DNA of 64,000 bases, taken from contig CAZDVZ010000003.1 of assembly GCA_964509125.1 (NCBI GenBank), positions 19,987-83,986 on the forward strand, written 5' to 3'. Shown piece after piece: positions 36,299-44,541 of the stretch. The position numbers were made by a program, and so were the translations under genes. Below the pieces are notes generated by a model. It was not told the DNA's origin, ran no database searches, and was given only the letters and a program-made list of their open reading frames with translations. The first letter of the stretch is position 1, and each line of letters begins with the position of its first letter. The DNA is from SIG653 sp964509125 (GTDB lineage Bacteria; Bacillota; Clostridia; Oscillospirales; CAG-382).

Positions 36299-38878
36299 TT
36301 AAGAGTCCAGACTTATCCACAAAGCAGGCCGCACGGCGAAGTCATCGTCGTAAACATAGCTACCGTATGTAATGATGCTACCAATGTAATCGACGTCCGA
36401 AGCGTCACTCAGATAATAGCCAGGGGAACGAAGCCACCACCAACAGTATCCGGAGGAAGAGGTCCACACACCTTGCGCCGTTGCATACGCTGTTGATTTA
36501 CACTGTCTTGCTGCATTGCTTGCGAAGTATTTATTTGCTTCCGTTATGCTAAGTAAAAATACGTTGTCACTTGTATTATTACCGGGGTCTGTGCTATAAT
36601 CCGGGTTTGCATCTGCTGTAACTGTGGTTTTTATTATTTTGTTTTTATCTGCACTGCTAAAGGCCGTATTATAAAAATTACTGTTCAGCCATGTTCTAAG
36701 TGTACAAGTTTCCCAAGTTACGTCTGTATACGTCTCATTATACGCCTTACAATCAAGGGCATATTTACTTATAATAAGCGCTTTGCCGTTTTGAACGTCA
36801 AGGACTTGCCACTCTATTGCCTCTTTGCCATTGCTTGTATTATTATCTTGTTCATACGCACCAAAAGTGATTATATCACCTACGTTTACAGAGGTTATTA
36901 CGCTTGAAGATGATTCTGTAACAGTAACCGTAAAGCTTGCAGTCTTTCCGCTATATGTTACGATAATTGTTTTTGTACCCGCACTTGTAAGACTTGTGGG
37001 TGAGCAGGTAAAGCCGCTTGAAATAGTTCCTGTTGTACCGTTGTTATACGTTGCGGTAAGTGTTAACCCTGACGTATTAAGTGTATCACCAACAAAATAA
37101 TTTAACTTTGTAGGCTTTGATTTAACAGAAACAGAAGAAACCTCAACTTTTTTAACCGTTACGGTAAACGTATCTGTTTTGCCGCCATAAGTTACGGTTA
37201 TTGTTTGAGTACCCGCACTTGTAAGACTTGTGGGTGAGCAGGTAAAGCCGCTTGAAATAGTTCCTGTTGTACCGTTGTTATACGTTGCGGTAAGTGTTAA
37301 CCCTGACGTATCAAGTGTATCACCCACATAGTAGCTTGTTTTTGTGGGTTTTGTTGTTGCCTTTATTTTTTCAAGAGTTACATCCGAATCTACAGATGCG
37401 TCTTCCGTATCGGAAGCTTCTTCTGAGGTATCGGAAGCTTCTTCTGAAACGCTGCCACTTGTTTCATTTGATGTGTCACCAATGGCAGAAACGTCGCTTG
37501 TCCCACCACTTGTATGGCTGTCTCCGCCGCTTTCACCACCGCCGACGAAACCGCTTTCCACGTTGATTTCGCTGTTTTCACCCTCTCCACCATTTTCACA
37601 TTTTGTAAGGGCAAAAAGAAGCACGGCAACAATGACAGCCAAAAGCAAAAGTATTATTACTATAGGTGTTTTCTTTTTCTTTTTCTTTTCCTTTTCTTGT
37701 TTTTGTTGCGAATCTTGTTTGTTTTCCTTTTTAGGCTCTGATTTTGGCGCGGGATTTACATTTGACCTTGCACCGCCGTTTCGCACCGCAGGCTCAAAAG
37801 TTTTTTTAGGCTCTAAAGGCGTGGTTTTGTCGGGCAAGGGTGTGGTTTCGTCAAGATGAGCAGACGTATCACTTTTTGTGTTACCGCCACCGAAAGTATT
37901 TGCCGCCATTGCAGGCTCTAAAGTTTCAACAGATGTTTCTTCCACCACGGGCACAAAAGCGGGTGCTTTACCAAGGGCAACTTTTGCCTCTTCCAATGCG
38001 TCGTAAAATTCCTCTGCGGTTTGGTATCTGTCCGCAGGGTTATGTGAACAGGCTTTTAACACAATTTTTTTCAGTCTGTCACTACCGTTTACAGGTGCGG
38101 GGACTGTTTCGCCGCTTAAACGTCGCTCCATGGCCTCTGCATTTACCGTAGGTGTGGGAATATTAGGCGGAAGTGGTACAAAAGGCAATCTTCTTTCGTT
38201 CAAAAGCCAATAAAGCACCAAACCCAATGAATATATATCCGCCGTAGTGTTATATGCATGCCCCGAATATACCTCAGGGGGTATGTAAGAATACGTACCT
38301 ATTTTGGTGGCTCTTGTGGTATGGTCCATAACACGTGCAATACCAAAATCGCCCAGCTTAAAGTCGCCAAACTCGTTTACAAATATGTTTTGTGGTTTTA
38401 TGTCACGGTGTACAATATTTCTTTTTGCACAAAGCCGTAAGGCGCGGCAAATATCAAGCCCCACTTTTACAATCTCTTTTTCAGACATCATATGGGCGCT
38501 TCTATAATCAAGCAAGGTTTCCAAAAGCTCCATACGTATAAGGATAGTATAACCTTGCCCGCCCTCTTTTTCTTTTATAGAGTGGTCTTCATAGCTTACA
38601 ATATTGGTGTTTCCGCGAAAGCTCGCCATAAGCTCAAACTCTGAAACAATAGAATTTACCTGCTCTTTAAAGATAGACGTTATTCCCTCTTGGTCAACGC
38701 CCTCTTTAAGATACTGTTGATATTCTTCAGGACTTGAAGGAACGCTTATCACCTTTAATGCAGAATAAAACTCCCTATTACCGCCGTCAATTTTCCGTAT
38801 TTTATATACCTTACTAAACCCACCGGAGCCGAGCAGTCCTACCGTCTCCCAACCGGGCAAAAACATTGGATATTCCAT
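36299..38878 (-). CDS. Transmembrane Ser/Thr kinase with Ig-like domains and DGR-diversified C-type-lectin-like domain
   Basis: 859 residues from the ATG at 38878 (GAGGTGG upstream). Residues about 10-290: an intact protein kinase with glycine loop GLLGSGGFSKV, Lys42, HRDIKPQN (157-164), DFG (177-179) and PPE. Then a Pro/Lys-rich linker, a membrane helix (about 405-425), an acidic Ser/Gly/Glu linker, two near-identical Ig-like domains (about 503-577 and 583-653) and a DUF6273/FGE-sulfatase-like C-type lectin fold (about 662-859). VR encodes residues about 812-852, just before the ending RPALWISLDS. Predicted topology puts the variable domain outside and the kinase inside. A receptor whose ligand-binding surface is diversified is inference. 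Confidence 0.94.
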   Translation of the reverse strand: MEYPMFLPGWETVGLLGSGGFSKVYKIRKIDGGNREFYSALKVISVPSSPEEYQQYLKEGVDQEGITSIFKEQVNSIVSEFELMASFRGNTNIVSYEDHSIKEKEGGQGYTILIRMELLETLLDYRSAHMMSEKEIVKVGLDICRALRLCAKRNIVHRDIKPQNIFVNEFGDFKLGDFGIARVMDHTTRATKIGTYSYIPPEVYSGHAYNTTADIYSLGLVLYWLLNERRLPFVPLPPNIPTPTVNAEAMERRLSGETVPAPVNGSDRLKKIVLKACSHNPADRYQTAEEFYDALEEAKVALGKAPAFVPVVEETSVETLEPAMAANTFGGGNTKSDTSAHLDETTPLPDKTTPLEPKKTFEPAVRNGGARSNVNPAPKSEPKKENKQDSQQKQEKEKKKKKKTPIVIILLLLAVIVAVLLFALTKCENGGEGENSEINVESGFVGGGESGGDSHTSGGTSDVSAIGDTSNETSGSVSEEASDTSEEASDTEDASVDSDVTLEKIKATTKPTKTSYYVGDTLDTSGLTLTATYNNGTTGTISSGFTCSPTSLTSAGTQTITVTYGGKTDTFTVTVKKVEVSSVSVKSKPTKLNYFVGDTLNTSGLTLTATYNNGTTGTISSGFTCSPTSLTSAGTKTIIVTYSGKTASFTVTVTESSSSVITSVNVGDIITFGAYEQDNNTSNGKEAIEWQVLDVQNGKALIISKYALDCKAYNETYTDVTWETCTLRTWLNSNFYNTAFSSADKNKIIKTTVTADANPDYSTDPGNNTSDNVFLLSITEANKYFASNAARQCKSTAYATAQGVWTSSSGYCWWWLRSPGYYLSDASDVDYIGSIITYGSYVYDDDFAVRPALWISLDS
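36324..36445 (-). repeat. DGR variable repeat (VR)
   Basis: 122 bp, collinear with TR at 35618-35739 without gaps. 20 substitutions, all at TR adenines on the coding strand: 11 A to T and 9 A to G. All 17 Asn codons in TR are altered, giving Tyr, Asp, Ser, Ile and Phe. It encodes the segment from Cys-Trp-Trp-Trp to Arg-Pro at the end of the kinase receptor. Confidence 0.98.
36975..37330 (-). repeat. Duplicated Ig-like domain coding sequence
   Basis: Two nearly identical blocks about 110 bp long start at 36975 and 37209, 234 bp (78 codons) apart, within the kinase receptor gene. They encode the same GTISSGFTCSPTSLTSAGT segment in each Ig-like domain. Confidence 0.85.
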
Positions 38879-38952
38879 ACACCACCTCAACGAAAATATT
38901 TTACTATGCCTTAACTAATCGTATTTTTACAAACTATACTTTAACAAAAGAC

Positions 38953-38981
38953 ATTATACACCATTTACTTATATATTTCAA
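38953..38981 (-). promoter_or_regulatory. Sigma-A promoter of the DGR kinase gene
   Basis: TTGAAA, 17-bp spacer and TATAAT on the minus strand, about 75 bp before the ATG. Confidence 0.8.
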
Positions 38982-39063
38982 CATTTTTTTGTGTTTTTTT
39001 GCATTTTTTTAAAAAAATTTCAAATTTATCATTTGGTTATGATCGCAGTGACGAAACGCATTT

Positions 39064-39939
39064 TTAAGCCCTAATGCTTTTATAATCAAAAACAGACTCA
39101 AAAACCATTTTTTCATTACTTGTAGGGTGTACCAACTCTAAACGGTGACAATGGAGCATATGCCTTTCGCCTCCGTTTCCGTACAGATCGTCACCAACGA
39201 TGGGAAAACCCAAATGCGCCATATGGACACGAAGCTGATGGGTACGCCCTGTATGCGGTATTAGCCTGACAAGGGAAACCGTTTTATGGTTTTCCAAAGT
39301 AAAAGTATTTATAACCTCGCCTTCGGTGAAAGAAAATTCACCCTCCGAGTCGTTTTCATCGCAAATGCAACGCTCAATTACGGATGCATTTTTTCTTTTC
39401 ATAAACGCCTTTAATGAAAAATTTTGAGGCGGCACGCCTTCCACCAACGCCAAATATTCTTTTCCTATTTTCCTCTCCCTCATTTGTTCGGACAACAAAG
39501 CGGCAGAACGTCTGTTTTTCGCCACGAGAACAAGCCCGCTTGTATTTCTGTCAAGACGGTTTACGGCACGCATAACAAACTTGGTTTCCCTGTAACGATA
39601 CGCCAAAGCGTTTGCCAAAGTATCCTCGTAATGTCCGTGTGAAGGATGAACAGGCATAAAAGGCGGTTTGTTTACAACAACCAGCTCCCCATCTTCGAAA
39701 ACAATATCTACAGGGATGCTCACAGGTGAAATATTTTCAGAGCTTTCTTCATCTTCCAGATCAACAAAAACAACATCGTCTTTTTTCAACACGTGCCTTA
39801 CGGTCACTCTTTCGCCGTTAACTCTTAGCCCTTGTTTCCGCTTCAAGGACGAAACAAGTGCCCTTGAAAGACGAAGACCGTTTTTCAAATATGTACGAAG
39901 TAAAACCCCGTCAAAATCTGCACAGACAGTATATTCCAC
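39064..39939 (-). CDS. RluA-family 23S rRNA pseudouridine synthase
   Basis: Isomerises specific uridines in rRNA or tRNA. 291 residues from a GTG at 39939. I chose this start because the in-frame ATG and TTG further upstream overlap the promoter (-10 TATAAT is at 39964-39969) and because AAGGTGG lies 9 bases before the GTG. N-terminal S4-like RNA-binding domain (about 10-70), then the catalytic domain with NRLDRNTSGLVLVAKN holding the catalytic Asp, and PHTGRTHQLRVH. Which uridine is modified (RluC, RluD or other) is not clear. Confidence 0.92.
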   Translation of the reverse strand: MEYTVCADFDGVLLRTYLKNGLRLSRALVSSLKRKQGLRVNGERVTVRHVLKKDDVVFVDLEDEESSENISPVSIPVDIVFEDGELVVVNKPPFMPVHPSHGHYEDTLANALAYRYRETKFVMRAVNRLDRNTSGLVLVAKNRRSAALLSEQMRERKIGKEYLALVEGVPPQNFSLKAFMKRKNASVIERCICDENDSEGEFSFTEGEVINTFTLENHKTVSLVRLIPHTGRTHQLRVHMAHLGFPIVGDDLYGNGGERHMLHCHRLELVHPTSNEKMVFESVFDYKSIRA

Positions 39940-39963
39940 GCCCGACACCCACCTTTCAAGAAG

Positions 39964-39992
39964 ATTATACATTTTTTTTGATATTTTTTCAA
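39964..39992 (-). promoter_or_regulatory. Sigma-A promoter of the pseudouridine synthase gene
   Basis: TTGAAA, 17-bp spacer, TATAAT on the minus strand, 25 bp before the chosen GTG. It decides the start codon by excluding upstream ones. Confidence 0.75.
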
Positions 39993-40064
39993 GATTTATA
40001 TTCAAAAAAATATAGAATATTTCAATTTTAATGTAGTATAATTTTGCAAAAAGGGGGACGAAAC

Positions 40065-41246
40065 ATGAAATATGATTTTATAAACTCGCCGTTCAGATTT
40101 AAAACAGGATCTGAAAAATGGCGTGATATGGAAAATGACTTGGAAAAAAGAGGAGAAAAGCTGTCTCCCGACGTAATACCTTTTTCTGTTGCGGACATGG
40201 AATTTCTCACTCCGCCGGAGATAAGAAAAGGGTTGAAACACTTTTTGGACGGTAGCATTTTAGGGTATACCTGCGCAACACCCGAATATAAAAAAATTGT
40301 TTGTAATTATATGGAAAGAAAGCACGGTTATCTCGCATCAGAAGATGAAATTGTAGAAACCCGAGGTGTAGTTGAAGGCGTTTTTTCTGCCGTTAGAGCA
40401 TTCTCCAAAGAAGGCGACGGCATTATAATGCTTACTCCCGTATATTATCCTCTTTACAGAGCAATAGAATTTAACAACAGGAGGCTGTTGGATTGCCCCC
40501 TCATACCCACAAAAGATGGTTACAGAATTAATTTTGATCTTTTTGAAGAGTTGGCGAAAGATGCGACATTATTTATACTTTGCAGTCCGCACAATCCAAC
40601 GGGGCGGGTATGGAAAAAAGATGAACTTATACGGCTTGGCGAAATTTGTCTTGAAAACAATGTTTTTGTTCTTTCCGACGAGATACATATGGATATAACC
40701 ATGCGCGGGAACAAACACAATATGTTTTGTTCTTTGGGAACAGATTTTGCCAAAAATTCTATCGTTTTTACGTCTCCCAGCAAAAGCTTTAATCTTGCAG
40801 GACTTCAAACCTCAAACGCTTTTGTAAAAAATGTGGAAAAACGGAACGATTTTCTCAAAGCGCTTCAAAATTCATTTGCATTTAACGAATGTGGAATTTT
40901 AGGTTATAAAGCTTGTGAAATTGCATACAAACAATGTGATGGATGGCTAAAAGAAGCTTTAAAGGTAATTGAAACTAACAAAAAAATTATCGAAAGTTAC
41001 ATCAAAGAAGAACTTCCCCAAGTTTCGGTCATGCCATTGGAAGGAACTTATTTAATGTGGCTGGATCTGAGAAAAACCGGTTTTTCTCATGACGAGCTTG
41101 AAAAACGGATGAAGCGCAACTATCTATATTTTGACGAAGGATACATATTCGGTGACGAAGGGAAAGGCTTTGAAAGATGGAACATTGCCTGTCCTACAAA
41201 ATACATCGAAGCCGCCCTTCCGCGTTTTAAAAACGCACTTAAATAA
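40065..41246 (+). CDS. MalY/PatB-type aminotransferase (cystathionine beta-lyase-like)
   Basis: 393 residues, a PLP fold-type I enzyme. The N-terminal FSVADMEFLTPPEI is the MalY/PatB signature, and PLP-binding Lys is in the SPSKSFNLAG motif; SPHNPTGRVW and a C-terminal Arg-containing region complete the fold. PatB-like enzymes cleave cystathionine or other C-S bonds in sulfur amino acid metabolism. GGGGGACG precedes the ATG. It is divergent from the rluA-type gene, sharing a 125-bp AT-rich region. Confidence 0.92.
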   Translation: MKYDFINSPFRFKTGSEKWRDMENDLEKRGEKLSPDVIPFSVADMEFLTPPEIRKGLKHFLDGSILGYTCATPEYKKIVCNYMERKHGYLASEDEIVETRGVVEGVFSAVRAFSKEGDGIIMLTPVYYPLYRAIEFNNRRLLDCPLIPTKDGYRINFDLFEELAKDATLFILCSPHNPTGRVWKKDELIRLGEICLENNVFVLSDEIHMDITMRGNKHNMFCSLGTDFAKNSIVFTSPSKSFNLAGLQTSNAFVKNVEKRNDFLKALQNSFAFNECGILGYKACEIAYKQCDGWLKEALKVIETNKKIIESYIKEELPQVSVMPLEGTYLMWLDLRKTGFSHDELEKRMKRNYLYFDEGYIFGDEGKGFERWNIACPTKYIEAALPRFKNALK

Positions 41247-41295
41247 TTTGTTTTTGGGATTGATATGGTAAAATATCACTTTTTTTAAAAAGCTA

Positions 41296-41324
41296 TTGAC
41301 AAAAATGGACAAATAGTTTAAAAT
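41296..41324 (+). promoter_or_regulatory. Sigma-A promoter of the cohesin-like gene
   Basis: TTGACA, 17-bp spacer, TAAAAT, 57 bp before the ATG at 41381. Confidence 0.85.
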
Positions 41325-41380
41325 GTAATTGTAGAACCATGTGTAACTGTATATTTATAAAATAAACGAGGTGTCAATAC

Positions 41381-42841
41381 ATGAAAAAGATCATCGTCTT
41401 TCTTTTGACTTTGTCTTTGCTTTTGGCAACATCGGTGTCCATTTCGGCTGAAACCGCAGCTTCGGATGTTACCATAAGCTATAATTCAAACGACGCAAAG
41501 CTGTCAAGTGATTTTGTTGTTACCGTTTCGGTTGCAAACAACCAAACCGAAAATTTTTACGGCGGCGAGTTTGTATTGTCGTACGATAATACAAAGTTGG
41601 AACTTTCTTCCGTAGTTACGGACTTTTCCGATGTTTGTCCGTGGGAGATAGAGGTTCTTTATTCAACGGAAAACAGTAAATATATCACTGCGTTTGCCGA
41701 TCTTTCGTCTGTGAGCAGTTCCAACGTGGCTGACTGTGGTGTTAAACCCGGAGACACAATTGATTTTCAAATCACTTTTAAGGCTATTGATGGCGGTGAT
41801 GCGGCAGTTTCAGTTTCCGATGTTATATTTTTAAAGGGCGAATTTTTGTCCGATATTGATCTTGAAGGCGTCGAAACCACAATAAGCGTTGCTTATCCCG
41901 CGAAAATAAGCACAGTATCACTTGTTGTTGGGTCGGGCATAAAGCTTTCTTTCTCCGCACTTATCCCCGATGAGTACAAGGGCGCTCAGATCTGCTTTAC
42001 GCAGCCTTACACAAACGGTTCTGCCGAAATTGCTCCAATCACATATGCAGAAGGCACTTTAACCGGCTCCACGGGAAATCTTAACGGCGAGGTCGTTCCC
42101 AAATACGATTTTATTGCCGAAGTTAACCCCGACAGACTTAACGATGCAGTTTTTGCATACCTCATATATGACGGAGTTGTTATTTCCAAAACGATAAACT
42201 ACAGCGTTATCAACTATTGTAACTATATGTACCAATACGCCGGTTTGATTTTCTCCGGTGAACAGTACACATCTCTCATGACGCTTCTTGACGACTTACT
42301 CGTTTACGGTGCAGCGGCACAAGCGTACACAGGCTACAACGCCGATGCTCCCGTAACAGATTTTGTTTTATCCACACACACACTTGCACCTTCGGAATTT
42401 GTTCCCGTTACCGAGTCCGACTTAAAATCGATTAAAACCGACGTTACAAACCTTAGGTTTTCAACCATCGGACTTTCTCTTGGAAGCAACTTCTGGCTTG
42501 CATATAAGGTGAAAGCCACATCTATAGAAAACGCAAAAATTAAAGTCAGCGTTAACACAGGCGACAGCAAGTATTATTATTACTTAGAGCCCGATTTCCT
42601 CGTTCCGACCGAGAACGAAGGCGAGTATTATCTCAATTTAAAACCCGTTGCAAAAGGAGTTGACTATGTTTATACCGCAACTCTCTACGATGAAAACGGA
42701 AACGAATGTCACGCAGTTTCATACAGTGTAAAATCTTATGTGTATGAAAAGCAAAACGATACTACAGAATTGGGAACTCTTGTAAGATCACTTTATAATT
42801 ATGGAAAATCTATGGCGGATTATGCCGCTTTTACAGAATAG
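41381..42841 (+). CDS. Secreted protein with cohesin-like domain
   Basis: 486 residues. Signal peptide to about residue 24 (ends ISAETA). Residues about 28-175 resemble a cohesin/BACON-type beta-sandwich (FYGGEFVLSYDNTKLELSS, then PGDTIDFQITFKAIDGG). The C-terminal half carries an element common in gut Clostridia extracellular proteins (LLDDLLVYGAAAQAYTGYN). No dockerin, catalytic domain, membrane anchor or sorting signal is seen. It may bind a partner or polysaccharide; this is inference. A small protein gene follows after 10 bases. Confidence 0.75.
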   Translation: MKKIIVFLLTLSLLLATSVSISAETAASDVTISYNSNDAKLSSDFVVTVSVANNQTENFYGGEFVLSYDNTKLELSSVVTDFSDVCPWEIEVLYSTENSKYITAFADLSSVSSSNVADCGVKPGDTIDFQITFKAIDGGDAAVSVSDVIFLKGEFLSDIDLEGVETTISVAYPAKISTVSLVVGSGIKLSFSALIPDEYKGAQICFTQPYTNGSAEIAPITYAEGTLTGSTGNLNGEVVPKYDFIAEVNPDRLNDAVFAYLIYDGVVISKTINYSVINYCNYMYQYAGLIFSGEQYTSLMTLLDDLLVYGAAAQAYTGYNADAPVTDFVLSTHTLAPSEFVPVTESDLKSIKTDVTNLRFSTIGLSLGSNFWLAYKVKATSIENAKIKVSVNTGDSKYYYYLEPDFLVPTENEGEYYLNLKPVAKGVDYVYTATLYDENGNECHAVSYSVKSYVYEKQNDTTELGTLVRSLYNYGKSMADYAAFTE

Positions 42842-42851
42842 GAGAAAAACC

Positions 42852-43019
42852 ATGGATAAAAAGAAACTTTACGAAGAAGCAAAAATTGAAGTAATCAAAT
42901 TTGAATGCAAAGACATTCTTACAACAAGCGACGTTATTGATCCGGACGGCGAATTGGTTTCCTCCGATCAAGGCGGAAATGGCGGAGGAGATATAGTGCT
43001 TCCTCCCATTGAACTCTAA
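42852..43019 (+). CDS. Small 55-residue protein
   Basis: GGAGAAAAACC lies directly before the ATG, 10 bases after the cohesin-like gene, so the pair is probably co-transcribed. Start MDKKKLYEEAKIEVIKFECK, then DILTTSDVID, then a Gly/Asn-rich stretch and a hydrophobic IVLPPIEL end. The pattern KIEVIKFECKDILTTS recurs in small proteins of gut Firmicutes that follow surface protein genes. No signal peptide; function unknown; a RiPP-like precursor is possible, but no modifying enzyme is nearby. Confidence 0.7.
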   Translation: MDKKKLYEEAKIEVIKFECKDILTTSDVIDPDGELVSSDQGGNGGGDIVLPPIEL

Positions 43020-43706
43020 AAAAAGTGATGTAAAAAAAGCCGTGACCGCAAAAAGAGAAAATTTTCCTTCGACGCAATAATATAAAATTTTCACTCTTTA
43101 ATTAATCGTCACCATACACAAGTTCGCTTTTTAAGGTAATCGGATGTGTTTTTCACATCCGATACTTTTTTTTATTCTCTTTTTGCTATGAACAAATTTC
43201 CCCTCTCGACGTACTAAGGTACGCCTTCGGGGGCCATTTGTCCATTCACAACATTTTTTCCTATCACTTTTCCGGCGGTACTTATGTGATGTAAAAAAAG
43301 CCGTGACCGCAAAAAGAGAAAATTTTATTTTGACGCAATAATATAAAATTTTCTTCTTTAATTAATCGTCACCATACACAAGTTTGCTTTTTAAGGTAAT
43401 CGGATGTGTTTTTCACATCCGATACTTTTTTTATTCTCTTTTTGCTATGAACAAATTTCCCCTCTCGACGTACTAAGGTANNNNNNNNNNNNNNNNNNNN
43501 NNNNNNNNNNNNNNNNNNNNNNNNNNNNNNNNNNNNNNNNNNNNNNNNNNNNNNNNNNNNNNNNNNNNNNNNNNNNNNNNATTCACAACATTTTTTCCTA
43601 TCACTTTTCCGGCGGTACTTATGTGATGTAAAAAATCCGTGACCGCAAAAAGAGAAAATTTTCCTCTTTAATTAATCGTCACCATACACAAGTTCGCTTT
43701 TTACCG
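43020..43706. repeat. Structured intergenic repeat array 2 (R2)
   Basis: Three starts at 43027, 43288 and 43625, the first two 261 bp apart. Same architecture as array R1: GTAAAAAAAGCCGTGACCGC, AAAAAGAGAAA, a variable stretch, a hairpin (TCGGATGTG TTTTT CACATCCGA), a complementary arm ATTCTCTTTTTGCTATGAA, CCCCTCTCGACGTAC with GTACGCCTTCGGGG, and ACAACATTTTTTCCTA. The two arrays differ mostly in the variable stretches. Confidence 0.85.
43481..43580. other. Assembly gap of 100 N in repeat array R2
   Basis: Exactly 100 N in the middle of a repeat unit; real size unknown. Confidence 0.95.
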
Positions 43707-43753
43707 CAAAAAGAGTCAGCTAAAAGCATTAATTGCCTTTAGTTGACTCTTTT
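43707..43753. terminator. Hairpin at the end of repeat array R2
   Basis: AAAAGAGTCA and CTAAA pair with TTTAG and TGACTCTTTT around ATTAATT; T-runs follow. Confidence 0.7.
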
Positions 43754-43939
43754 CTTTAACAAAATTCTTATGACACAAGCTATTTGTTGCGCAAAAATTA
43801 TTTTCCTATGCTGAGTAATACACATCGCGCAGAACAAAAAGCTCATATTCGGTAGGTAACACAAAATCATATCACCGCAAGGCGATACATCGTTCATCAT
43901 CGTGCCAAGCCGGAATCATAATGAAAATTCGGCGGCTTT
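43754..43939. other. Intergenic region, no gene
   Basis: About 185 bp containing CGCAAGGCGATACATCG-like short hairpins typical of Firmicutes intergenic debris. No gene seen. Confidence 0.5.
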
Positions 43940-44371
43940 TCAATAATACTCTATCATTTCTTTTAAAAATTCCTGTTCGACTTTAATGATCTCTTTTGCA
44001 AGTTCTACGCTCTCTTTATCTGCCTTGGGACATTTTTTTAAAGCCTTACAAATAGACTTAACACCCATTTCACATCCCGAAACCATAATGGAAGCGACTT
44101 GTTTGGTGCCCGGAGAAATGCTAAGCTTTATATCCGTTTTTATTCTGGATGTCATCATCAAAAGCGCCCCCGGCTCGCGCTCTGTTTTCCCATTTTCCCT
44201 CAATATTTCATTACAAGCTTCGCCCAGATCTATATGCTTTACATTTGTTATTTCTATAGAATTTTTGAGAGAATTATTTCTTACAAAAGGCAATACCTGT
44301 TCCATACTGTTTGTTGCATACTTACATCCCACATTGCACTCTTTCAACAGTTTGACTGTATCGGAATTCAT
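43940..44371 (-). CDS. Conserved helical protein of unknown function
   Basis: 143 residues, with mostly helical heptad-like sequence, and ending in a helix EIIKVEQEFLKEMIEYY. The middle has MMTSRIKTDIKLSISPGTKQVASIMVSGCEMG. It resembles small ferritin-like or four-helix proteins in general shape, but I do not recognise a family. A TTAGGAG site lies 9 bases before the ATG. It is divergent from the decarboxylase genes. Confidence 0.75.
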   Translation of the reverse strand: MNSDTVKLLKECNVGCKYATNSMEQVLPFVRNNSLKNSIEITNVKHIDLGEACNEILRENGKTEREPGALLMMTSRIKTDIKLSISPGTKQVASIMVSGCEMGVKSICKALKKCPKADKESVELAKEIIKVEQEFLKEMIEYY

Positions 44372-44460
44372 TTTTTCACACTCCTAACCTTTTTTACCAT
44401 ATTATTCGTATATTCTATTCAAAATATACCTGAAAGTCAAAAAAAATATGCAAAATACCA

Positions 44461-44489
44461 TTGAAAAAATAAAAAAAGTCTGTTATAAT
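44461..44489 (+). promoter_or_regulatory. Sigma-A promoter of the decarboxylase genes
   Basis: TTGAAA, 17-bp spacer, TATAAT, 53 bp before the ATG at 44542. Confidence 0.8.
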
Positions 44490-44541
44490 ATGTGAGCTTA
44501 AAAAACAAATAAAGGAGAAGGCGCGTTTGCGCATCTGAGTT

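Larger units (their letters stand above)
34319..38878 (-). mobile_element. Diversity-generating retroelement (DGR), complete cassette
   Basis: Minus-strand order: kinase variable protein with VR at its 3' end, Avd, TR, reverse transcriptase. This is the classical DGR layout (as in Bordetella phage BPP-1: mtd, avd, TR, brt). TR and VR are equal in length (122 bp) and all 20 differences are adenines in the coding-strand TR. One promoter at 38953-38981 precedes the variable gene. The cassette appears intact: every open frame is complete and the RT has its catalytic YMDD. Confidence 0.96.
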
